From an uncultured Ruminococcus sp. (GTDB taxonomy: Bacteria > Bacillota > Clostridia > Oscillospirales > Acutalibacteraceae): a stretch of 5,507 nucleotides of DNA. The notes beneath the pieces are model-generated. The model was not told the origin of the DNA, searched no databases, and was given only the letters and a program-made list of their open reading frames with translations. The stretch spans positions 1-5,507 of the forward strand of contig CAMKNF010000134.1 in the NCBI GenBank assembly GCA_946414115.1. The letters are read 5' to 3'. Shown here in pieces: positions 1-5,507 of this stretch. The first letter of the stretch is position 1; each line of letters begins with the position of its first letter. A program made the position numbers and the translations under genes.

Positions 1-44
1 CACCGAGATCTACACTCTTTCCCTACACGACGCTCTTCCGATCT
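1..44 (+). other. Illumina TruSeq universal (P5/Read 1) adapter, sequencing artefact
   Basis: These 44 bases equal the 3' 44 bases of the 58-base TruSeq universal adapter, ending in the familiar CGCTCTTCCGATCT. They are not genomic. The following base, 45, is the first of the insert. The adapter is open in the same frame as the gene behind it: bases 3-44 translate as PRSTLFPYTTLFRS, so an automatic gene caller would add a false N-terminal extension. Trim it before any annotation or database submission. Confidence 0.98.
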
Positions 45-704
45 GCAAGTATTGCGGTCAAAGAACTTCCCACTGACAAAAAAGATGACTACAAACGCCT
101 TTTATCAGACTATCAGGCGTTTTCCGTCAGAGAAGAAAGTGCCGCTGCAATTATCAGCGAGCTTCTGGGCAGGGAGTCTGAGGTAAATATCGATCCAACT
201 CTTTTGCTCACCGAACAACAATGGGATAAAATAAGCAAGCCCGTTGTAAACGAGCCGTACATATTTTTGTTTAATGTAAAAAAATCCATTCATCTTATTG
301 ACTATGCAAAGCAGCTCAGCAAAAAGACCGGATTGAAAATATATTATCTGCAAAAAGAAAGAATCCACAAGGTAAAAGGAGTAACTTACCTTGACCCCGT
401 TACGGCAAATGAATTTGTCGGACTAATAAAAAATGCAGAATATGTTTGCACAAATTCATTCCACGGGACTGCTTTTTCAATTATTTACAAGAAAAAATTT
501 GCTGTTGAATTTGAGCATCAGGGCGGAAGAAATATCCGTTCGGAAGAGCTTTTGAATAATTTAGGCATCAAAAATCACGAGATCAGGAAGGACTTTTACC
601 CCAATCCCGACGAGAATGTTGACTGGGAGAATGTTGAAAAAATACTTTCGGAACACCGTGAAAAATCAAAGAAATACATTGAAAAGATAAAAGCGAAACT
701 CTGA
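45..704 (+). CDS. Polysaccharide pyruvyl transferase family protein, 5'-truncated (C-terminal 219 residues)
   Basis: Partial gene. Open from the adapter junction at 45 to the TGA at 702-704; an internal ATG at 204 is not the true start, because the upstream codons align with the complete paralogue at 3185-4264. The first visible residues (ASIAV) match ASFGV at residues 146-150 of that paralogue, so about 145 N-terminal residues are missing. Shared landmarks are AFSVRE, IDPT.LL, PYI..FNV and TNSFHGTAFS (bases 450-479). The last is the signature of the CsaB/PssM/WcaK-like family (PF04230), whose characterised members transfer pyruvate from phosphoenolpyruvate to a sugar as a ketal; the conserved His is implicated in that chemistry. 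A hand alignment gives about 73 identities in 177 positions with the paralogue, so this is an old duplication or separate acquisition. It is the first visible gene of the operon, ending 20 bases before the flippase start. Some family members may have other activities, so the exact reaction is unproven. Confidence 0.93.
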   Translation, partial: ASIAVKELPTDKKDDYKRLLSDYQAFSVREESAAAIISELLGRESEVNIDPTLLLTEQQWDKISKPVVNEPYIFLFNVKKSIHLIDYAKQLSKKTGLKIYYLQKERIHKVKGVTYLDPVTANEFVGLIKNAEYVCTNSFHGTAFSIIYKKKFAVEFEHQGGRNIRSEELLNNLGIKNHEIRKDFYPNPDENVDWENVEKILSEHREKSKKYIEKIKAKL

Positions 705-705
705 A

Positions 706-712
706 AAGGAAG
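706..712 (+). promoter_or_regulatory. Ribosome binding site of the flippase gene
   Basis: AAGGAAG lies just after the TGA of the preceding gene, 12 bases before the ATG at 725. The spacing is on the long side, but this is the only purine-rich tract in the 20-base gap and it supports the ATG at 725 rather than the next in-frame ATG at 749, which lies inside the coding region. Confidence 0.6.
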
Positions 713-724
713 TGCATAATTAAT

Positions 725-2266
725 ATGTCTAAATCCTCCGGCAAGCAAATGTCAATCAATATCATTGCTAGCATTGTTTCCTTTGCAGTTACGATAGGAA
801 TCAACTTTTTTCTTACTCCGTACCTTGTAAAGGAGCTTGGCTCGGACGCATACGGCTTTATCGGGCTGGCTAACAACTTTGTTCAGTACGGAACAATAAT
901 TACCATGGCGCTGAATTCAATTTCGGGCAGATTTATCTCAATTGCCTATCATAAAGGAGATATTGACAAGGCCTCAAGAATATTCAGCTCGGTGCTTGTT
1001 GCCGATTTGTTTTTAGCAGCTGTAATACTGATTATCACTGCCGTTCTTACGGGTTATCTTGATATATTTCTGAATATTCCCGATGAGCTTATTACAAGCG
1101 TAAAAATAACCTTTGGTATTACATTTCTTACCTTTGTGATAAGTACTGTAACGGCGATTTTTACAACTGCCGCCTTTGTTAAAAATAGAATTGACATCAA
1201 CTCTGTCCGTGATATAATCTCTAATCTGCTAAAGGCTGCGTTTGTTGTCATTTTATTTGCTCTGTTTCCCGCACAGCTTTATTATGTTGCACTTGCCACT
1301 CTCGGCAGCGGACTGTTCCTGCTCCTTGCTAATATAACCGTAAAAAAGAAAATCCTTCCCGAGGTAAGGATTGATATTCGTACATTTGATATTAGACTTG
1401 TAAAAACACTTTTAGCTTCTGGAATCTGGCTCTCGTTTTCACAGCTTTGCCATGTTCTTATGACCGGTTTTGACCTTCTGATATGCAATTTAACATTAGG
1501 CACGGGACTTATGGGACTTCTGTCCATTGCAAAGACAGTTCCTAACAGCATTGGTAACCTGACCGTTATTTTAGGAAATGTTTTCACACCGCATTTCACA
1601 ATTTTATATGCCAAACAAAAAATCAACGAGCTTGTAGAGGAAGCAAAGTTCACCACAAAAATTATGAGCTTTATCCTTATTGTGCCCTTTGCAGGCTTTA
1701 TTGCATTCGGCAACAATTTTTACACCCTCTGGCAGCCTACAAAAGGACCCGAAGAAATACAACTGATACAGATTATGTCTGTGCTCACCTGCATTACTTT
1801 CTTATGCGCAAGTCAGACGCAGTCGCTTATGATGCTAAATACTGTCTGCAACAAGCTTAAACTGCCTGTTTTCGTCAATCTCGGAATCGGACTCGGAAGT
1901 CTGATAATTGTGCTGATTGCTGTAAATACAACAGATTTAGGCGTGTACTTTATCGCGGGTACAAGTTCTATTCTTATGGGACTGCGCTCTTTATTTTTCA
2001 ATCCTATATATGCGGCTCACATACTCGGACGCAAAAAAACAACCTTTTATCCTGCTATTATCAGAGGCTGGATTACCTTTGCAATAATTCTTATACTTTT
2101 CATTATTGCAAGCAATATCCTTCCTATCAACGGCTGGATTTCGTTTATTCCGGTATGTCTTATTTTCGGCATCATCGGATATGCGCTTTCACTTCCGCTC
2201 CTGTTCAGAAAAGACGAACTGATTAAACTAAAAAATAAAGTTACTAAAAAGCTTAAGAGAAGATAA
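725..2266 (+). CDS. Polysaccharide flippase (Wzx-like, MOP superfamily)
   Basis: Integral membrane protein of 513 residues, typical length for MOP-superfamily polysaccharide exporters (PF01943/PF13440/PF14667 group). It most likely flips undecaprenyl-diphosphate-linked oligosaccharide units from the cytoplasmic to the outer face of the membrane. About 14 hydrophobic segments can be read, near residues 12-31, 43-62, 84-110, 126-150, 165-183, 185-203, 227-246, 250-268, 312-328, 345-365, 381-400, 405-425, 446-464 and 469-493. The first helix, with N...S.....I..FFLTPYLVKELG, followed by DAYGF.GLANNFVQYG, is the classic N-terminal pattern of this family. The C-terminus is a short lysine/arginine-rich tail (residues 495-513), expected to be cytoplasmic. 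It sits between two polysaccharide-modifying or assembly genes, which fits an exporter rather than a MATE drug pump. Substrate specificity cannot be read from sequence. The stop is 3 bases before the next start, implying translational coupling. Confidence 0.94.
   Translation: MSKSSGKQMSINIIASIVSFAVTIGINFFLTPYLVKELGSDAYGFIGLANNFVQYGTIITMALNSISGRFISIAYHKGDIDKASRIFSSVLVADLFLAAVILIITAVLTGYLDIFLNIPDELITSVKITFGITFLTFVISTVTAIFTTAAFVKNRIDINSVRDIISNLLKAAFVVILFALFPAQLYYVALATLGSGLFLLLANITVKKKILPEVRIDIRTFDIRLVKTLLASGIWLSFSQLCHVLMTGFDLLICNLTLGTGLMGLLSIAKTVPNSIGNLTVILGNVFTPHFTILYAKQKINELVEEAKFTTKIMSFILIVPFAGFIAFGNNFYTLWQPTKGPEEIQLIQIMSVLTCITFLCASQTQSLMMLNTVCNKLKLPVFVNLGIGLGSLIIVLIAVNTTDLGVYFIAGTSSILMGLRSLFFNPIYAAHILGRKKTTFYPAIIRGWITFAIILILFIIASNILPINGWISFIPVCLIFGIIGYALSLPLLFRKDELIKLKNKVTKKLKRR
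2255..2262 (+). promoter_or_regulatory. Ribosome binding site of the glycosyltransferase gene, inside the flippase end
   Basis: AAGAGAAG lies within the last codons of the flippase gene, 7 bases before the ATG at 2270. Because the site is covered by ribosomes finishing the flippase, translation of the two genes is probably coupled. Confidence 0.6.
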
Positions 2267-2269
2267 ATT

Positions 2270-3172
2270 ATGAATAATATTGAAATTACTGTATTCACAC
2301 CATCCTACAATCGTGCCGCAACACTTCCGAGAGCGTTTGAATGTCTGAAAAAACAAACCTTCAGAAATTTTGAGTGGATTATCATCGACGACGGAAGCTC
2401 GGACAATACAAGAGAAGTTGTTGAAGGCTTTAAAAAAGAGAATCCTTTTTTTGACATAATCTATGTTTTTCAGGAAAATCAGGGCAAACACATTGCAACC
2501 AACAATGCGGTCAGAATTTGCAGAGGTCGGTTTTTTATCACGCTTGACTCTGACGACGCCTGCACCGACGATGCGCTGGAAACCTTTTTGAGTGAATGGA
2601 ATAAAATTCCTGTCGAAAAGCAGTCGGGTTATTACGGCGTTTCCTGCCGAACCTGTGACGAAAACGGTGTTATTTACGGTACTCCGATGAATGCTCCTTA
2701 TATTGACAGCTGTGACCTTGAGCTGAAATTCAAGTTTAAAATAACCGGAGAATTATGGGGTATGATTCGTACTGACGTTATGCGTGAATTTCCGTTCCCT
2801 GTAGTTGAGGGATACCATTTTTATCCCGAAAGCATCATCTGGAACACTGTCGGCAGGAAATACAAATCACGATATATAAACAAGGCGCTCAGATATTATA
2901 TTAACGATCAGGAAAATGCCGTTACAAACGTCAAAAGAAAAAACGCCTCAAAGGAAAAATTCCCTATGCACCTTCATTACATAAACGACTGCTGGGATTA
3001 TCGCAAATACAATCGCAAACGCTATCTTGAACACATTGTTGCAATAACCAGAGACGGAATGGCAAACAGTTACACTCCTAAAGAAATAAGAAGATTGGTT
3101 AAGCCCGGAATCAGAAGATTTCTTGTTGCATTATTCAGTCCTGTTGGGATTTTCCTTTACAAACGCTCATAA
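2270..3172 (+). CDS. Glycosyltransferase family 2 protein
   Basis: Cytoplasmic or membrane-associated GT-A-fold sugar transferase, 300 residues, complete. Visible motifs in order: the nucleotide-binding start FTPSYNRAATL (residues 9-19), QTFRNFEWIIIDDGSSDNT (29-47) with the Asp-Asp that contacts the nucleotide, ENQGKH..TNNA (69-80), and the metal-binding DXD-type element LDSDDA (92-97). Further on, GELWGMIRTDVMREFPFP (160-177) and YPESIIW (185-191) are the acceptor-side landmarks of an exopolysaccharide GT2 subgroup; Glu187 is a candidate catalytic acid/base residue by position. The end is basic with a short hydrophobic stretch (FLVALFSPVGIFLY, near 284-297) that may lie against the membrane. 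It likely adds one sugar, from a nucleotide-sugar donor, to a lipid-linked repeat unit with inversion of configuration. Donor and acceptor cannot be assigned. The gene follows the flippase by 3 bases and precedes the next gene by 12. Confidence 0.95.
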   Translation: MNNIEITVFTPSYNRAATLPRAFECLKKQTFRNFEWIIIDDGSSDNTREVVEGFKKENPFFDIIYVFQENQGKHIATNNAVRICRGRFFITLDSDDACTDDALETFLSEWNKIPVEKQSGYYGVSCRTCDENGVIYGTPMNAPYIDSCDLELKFKFKITGELWGMIRTDVMREFPFPVVEGYHFYPESIIWNTVGRKYKSRYINKALRYYINDQENAVTNVKRKNASKEKFPMHLHYINDCWDYRKYNRKRYLEHIVAITRDGMANSYTPKEIRRLVKPGIRRFLVALFSPVGIFLYKRS

Positions 3173-3176
3173 GGGG
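3171..3176 (+). promoter_or_regulatory. Ribosome binding site of the pyruvyl transferase-family gene
   Basis: AAGGGG overlaps the TAA stop of the glycosyltransferase gene and ends 8 bases before the ATG at 3185. Good Shine-Dalgarno match and spacing; fixes the start codon. Confidence 0.7.
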
Positions 3177-3184
3177 TTATCATT

Positions 3185-4264
3185 ATGAAAAAAGTTGGTA
3201 TTGTTACATTTCACCGTGCAAAAAATTACGGCGCTGTCCTTCAGGGATACGCACTCCAGAAAACAGTGCAGTCATTGGGTAATGAATGTGAAATTATTGA
3301 CTATAAGTGTGAAAATATAGATAACAGCTATAAACCGTTTCAATTCAGCAAAAGCGACCCTGTTAAGTCGCTTGCTAAATCTGTTATTATGTTTCGCAAA
3401 AGAGCAAAACGAATCAAAAGCTTTTCCGGCTTTTATAACAATTATCTTAAATTGAGCAAAAAGTCATATACAGACAGAGAAATGGTAAACTGCAAAACTG
3501 AATATGATATTTTTATCAGCGGCAGTGATCAGGTATGGGGGCCGGGAAAAGAAGGTGTGAATCCTGATTCCGCCTATTTCCTTGACTTTGCTGATGACTC
3601 TCAGAAGTACAGCTATGCTGCAAGCTTCGGTGTTTCCAATGTCAGTGATGAAAAAATACCCGTTTTGAAATCACTTATGAAAGGATTTCAAGCGTTTTCT
3701 GTTCGTGAGCAAAGTGCAGTTGAAATTGTTAAAAAAGTTACGGGGGAAGACGCATTTTGTCACATTGACCCGACGTTTTTACTGCCGTGCGAAGAATGGA
3801 AAAAAATCGCCGTTTCAAAGGTAAAAACACCTTATATACTTGTTTTTAATGTAAAACCCGTAAAATCATTACTCGATTTTGCAGAAAAACTTTCGCAGGA
3901 AAAGAATATTCCTGTAATTTATATTACTGACAATCCGCAAAAAAAGCATCAGGGTTTTACATATGTTTCAGCTCCGACAGTTGAAGAATTTCTCGGCTAC
4001 TTTTTAAATGCAGCTTACACGGTTACCAATTCATTTCACGGAACAGCTTTCTCGTTGATTTTCCGTAAAAACCTTTTTGTGGAATTTGAAACAGCAAGAG
4101 GATTTAACGACCGTGCCTGCAATCTTCTTACAAAAGTGGGAATTAACAGGGAAATCAAGGACGGAAACGCCGAGGAAACAGAAATTTTATGGGATAAGGT
4201 GGAAGAAATTTTAAATATTGAGCGAAATATAGCCATTGAATATCTTGAGCAAATTACGGAATAG
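3185..4264 (+). CDS. Polysaccharide pyruvyl transferase family protein (complete)
   Basis: Complete 359-residue member of PF04230 (CsaB/PssM/WcaK-like). The N-terminal half opens with VGIVTFHRAKNYGAVLQGYAL (residues 4-24), the glycine-containing first loop of a GT-B-like Rossmann domain, then DIFISGSDQVWGPG (108-121) and YAASFGVSN (144-152). The C-terminal half carries AFSVRE (170-175), HIDPTFLL (193-200), PYILVFNV (216-223) and the family signature TNSFHGTAFS (281-290) with His285. Family knowledge: the characterised enzymes form a pyruvate ketal on a glycan sugar using phosphoenolpyruvate. Pyruvylation of this polysaccharide is therefore the default inference, but many members in Firmicute and Bacteroides capsule loci are uncharacterised. 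No signal peptide or membrane helix is evident, so it should act in the cytoplasm. It is a paralogue of the truncated gene at 45-704 and lies 9 bases before the FrhB-type gene, an arrangement that suggests the two act together. Confidence 0.94.
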   Translation: MKKVGIVTFHRAKNYGAVLQGYALQKTVQSLGNECEIIDYKCENIDNSYKPFQFSKSDPVKSLAKSVIMFRKRAKRIKSFSGFYNNYLKLSKKSYTDREMVNCKTEYDIFISGSDQVWGPGKEGVNPDSAYFLDFADDSQKYSYAASFGVSNVSDEKIPVLKSLMKGFQAFSVREQSAVEIVKKVTGEDAFCHIDPTFLLPCEEWKKIAVSKVKTPYILVFNVKPVKSLLDFAEKLSQEKNIPVIYITDNPQKKHQGFTYVSAPTVEEFLGYFLNAAYTVTNSFHGTAFSLIFRKNLFVEFETARGFNDRACNLLTKVGINREIKDGNAEETEILWDKVEEILNIERNIAIEYLEQITE

Positions 4265-4270
4265 AGGAAA
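4264..4270 (+). promoter_or_regulatory. Ribosome binding site of the FrhB-family gene
   Basis: GAGGAAA begins at the last base of the preceding TAG stop and is 3 bases from the ATG at 4274, with the AGG core 6 bases from it. This supports the ATG at 4274 as the start. Confidence 0.65.
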
Positions 4271-4273
4271 GTT

Positions 4274-5422
4274 ATGAAAATTTTTGAGTCAAAAAATAAT
4301 TGTTGCGGCTGCAGTGCCTGCGAACAAATCTGCCCGAAAAACGCTATTAAAATGACGCCTGACAACGAGGGATTTTTGTATCCCGAAATTGACGGTTCAC
4401 TCTGCGTTGAATGCGGCGCTTGTAAAAATGTTTGTGCTTTTCAAAACGATTACGAAAAGAATAAATCACAAAAAGCCTACGCTGTAAAGCATAAGGATTT
4501 TGACACAAGAATGACAAGCAGGAGCGGCGGTGTTTTTATTGCAATCTCCGACTATATTTTTGAAAAAAACGGTACGGTTTACGGAGCAGCTTTTGATAAT
4601 GATTTTTCCGTTTGCCACATAAGAACTACTAATAAATCCGAGCGTGACAGGCTTAAAGGCTCAAAATATGTTCAGAGTGATGTAAAAGATACCTTTGCTT
4701 CTGTCAAAAAAGACCTTAAAAACGGTATGTATGTTCTGTTTTCGGGAACAGCTTGTCAGGTTGCAGGACTGAAAAATTATCTTAAAAATATTGATACGTC
4801 AAAGCTATACACTTGCGACCTTGTTTGTCATGGTGTTCCAAGTCCGAAAATATGGAAAGAATATCTTGACTATTGCGAGAAAAAATACAACGGCAAGGTT
4901 ACTAACGCAGACTTTCGTGATAAGACGCTTGGATGGAACGCCCATAAGGAAGCAATATGGATTGACAATAAAAAATACAACTCAAATGAATACGCCTATC
5001 TTTTTAATGATAATTATATTTCACGACCGTCTTGCTTTAATTGTAAATTTACAAATCTCGACAGACCTGCCGACTTTACACTTGCAGATTTCTGGGGAAT
5101 TGACAGAATTGTTCCTGACTTTAATGACAATAAAGGCGTCTCACTTTTGCTTGTTAATTCTGAAAAGGGAGCAAAAATATTTGATTCTTGTAAAAAAGAT
5201 ATTTATTGTGTTGATTGTGACCTGCAAAAAAGCGCCAAACCAAACCCAAATCTGTATATGCCCTCTCCAAAACCAGAAGACGAAAATCTTTTTTGGGATA
5301 ATTACAAAAAATTAGGTTTTGAAAAAGCTTTGAAAAAGTGCTATAAAAAAGTATTTTTTATTAGGCTAAGAATAAGAATACTTGAGAAGCTTAAAAAAAT
5401 TAAGCGTATTTTTAAAAAATAA
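4274..5422 (+). CDS. FrhB-family iron-sulfur flavoprotein (Coenzyme F420 hydrogenase/dehydrogenase beta subunit-like)
   Basis: Complete 382-residue predicted cytoplasmic redox protein of a polysaccharide locus. Residues 10-20 (C10, C13, C16, C20, then Pro) and 44-54 (C44, C47, C50, C54) are two classic CxxCxxCxxxC ferredoxin motifs, each able to hold part of a pair of [4Fe-4S] clusters. The FrhB N-domain (PF04422) follows: SRSGGVF (82-88), LKGSKYVQSD (127-136). The C-domain (PF04432) shows VLFSGTACQVAGL (154-166), CDLVCHGVPSP (181-191) and CFNCKFTNLDRPADFTLADF (254-273), with further conserved cysteines at 161, 181, 185, 254 and 257. Family relatives (FrhB, 7-hydroxymethyl chlorophyll a reductase) bind FAD and Fe-S clusters and reduce or oxidise small molecules. 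F420 itself is not expected in a Firmicute, so the name is misleading here. The likely role is a redox modification of a sugar or lipid-linked intermediate; the substrate is unknown. The C-terminal 25 or so residues are strongly basic and amphipathic (RLRIRILEKLKKIKRIFKK), perhaps for membrane contact. It is the last gene of the operon. Confidence 0.94.
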   Translation: MKIFESKNNCCGCSACEQICPKNAIKMTPDNEGFLYPEIDGSLCVECGACKNVCAFQNDYEKNKSQKAYAVKHKDFDTRMTSRSGGVFIAISDYIFEKNGTVYGAAFDNDFSVCHIRTTNKSERDRLKGSKYVQSDVKDTFASVKKDLKNGMYVLFSGTACQVAGLKNYLKNIDTSKLYTCDLVCHGVPSPKIWKEYLDYCEKKYNGKVTNADFRDKTLGWNAHKEAIWIDNKKYNSNEYAYLFNDNYISRPSCFNCKFTNLDRPADFTLADFWGIDRIVPDFNDNKGVSLLLVNSEKGAKIFDSCKKDIYCVDCDLQKSAKPNPNLYMPSPKPEDENLFWDNYKKLGFEKALKKCYKKVFFIRLRIRILEKLKKIKRIFKK

Positions 5423-5439
5423 CTTTCTTATACTAAAAC

Positions 5440-5473
5440 CAAGGGCGGCTGTAAAATTTTGCAGCCGCCCTTG
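5440..5473 (+). terminator. Strong hairpin terminator at the operon end, possibly bidirectional
   Basis: A perfect 12-base-pair stem, CAAGGGCGGCTG (5440-5451) with CAGCCGCCCTTG (5462-5473), closes 17 bases after the stop of the last gene. The 10-base centre TAAAATTTTG is itself self-complementary apart from one T/G pair, so the whole 34 bases form an almost perfect palindrome. Downstream on the + strand the T-run is weak and interrupted (TTATGCAATTATTT). Read on the - strand, the hairpin is followed by GGTTTTAG, so it could also stop a convergent transcript. The GC-rich arms stand out against A+T-rich surroundings. Confidence 0.82.
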
Positions 5474-5507
5474 TTATGCAATTATTTACTTACTTTGTAT
5501 AAGTTAT

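Noticed and set aside
1..44. Promoter or leader region of the operon
   Set aside because: The bases are a sequencing adapter, so no regulatory meaning can be taken from them.
204..704. Treating the ATG at 204 as the real start of the first gene
   Set aside because: Codons 45-203 upstream are in frame and align with residues 146-198 of the complete paralogue, including AFSVRE and IDPT, so the gene is truncated by the sequence end rather than short.
1282..1716. 144-codon open frame on the - strand within the flippase gene
   Set aside because: Antisense shadow of a membrane protein gene: no start signal, no recognisable domain, and the + strand reading is clearly the real gene.
725..2266. Multidrug (MATE) efflux pump as the identity of the 14-helix protein
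   Set aside because: The same superfamily, but the N-terminal pattern and the placement between glycosyltransferase and pyruvyl transferase-family genes fit a polysaccharide flippase.
4036..4365. 109-codon - strand open frame across the junction of the last two genes
   Set aside because: It covers the conserved ends of two well-supported genes on the opposite strand and shows no domain of its own.
4791..5315. 174-codon open frame on the + strand overlapping the FrhB-family gene
   Set aside because: It lies wholly inside a gene with clear conserved cysteine motifs, in another frame, has no ribosome binding site worth the name and its translation resembles no protein family; a frame shadow of the A+T-rich gene.

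Overview
The window is one end of a surface-polysaccharide (capsule or exopolysaccharide) biosynthesis operon from an A+T-rich bacterium. The gene style suggests a Clostridia-type Firmicute, perhaps a gut Ruminococcaceae or Lachnospiraceae relative. That placement is an inference from base composition, purine-rich Shine-Dalgarno sites, tight gene packing and the particular protein families. No taxonomic marker gene is present. The first 44 bases are not genomic: they match the 3' end of the Illumina TruSeq universal (P5/Read 1) adapter, so the biological sequence starts at base 45 in the middle of a gene.

Layout: five genes, all on the + strand, separated by 20, 3, 12 and 9 bases, with no internal promoter or terminator that I can see. 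In order they are: (1) the C-terminal two-thirds of a polysaccharide pyruvyl transferase-family protein (45-704, 5' truncated); (2) a 513-residue MOP-superfamily polysaccharide flippase (725-2266); (3) a 300-residue family 2 glycosyltransferase (2270-3172); (4) a complete 359-residue polysaccharide pyruvyl transferase-family protein, paralogous to gene 1 (3185-4264); (5) a 382-residue iron-sulfur flavoprotein of the FrhB (F420 hydrogenase/dehydrogenase beta subunit) family with two ferredoxin motifs (4274-5422). A strong hairpin at 5440-5473 closes the operon.

Likely joint role (inference): the glycosyltransferase adds a sugar to a lipid-linked repeat unit on the cytoplasmic face, the pyruvyl transferase-family proteins modify sugars of that unit, the FrhB-type protein carries out an unidentified redox step on the same pathway, and the flippase moves the finished unit across the membrane. 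The polymerase, initiating transferase and chain-length regulators are not in the window and would be expected upstream. The least understood part is the pairing of gene 4 with gene 5. I see no mobile element, CRISPR array, RNA gene or clearly undescribed system.
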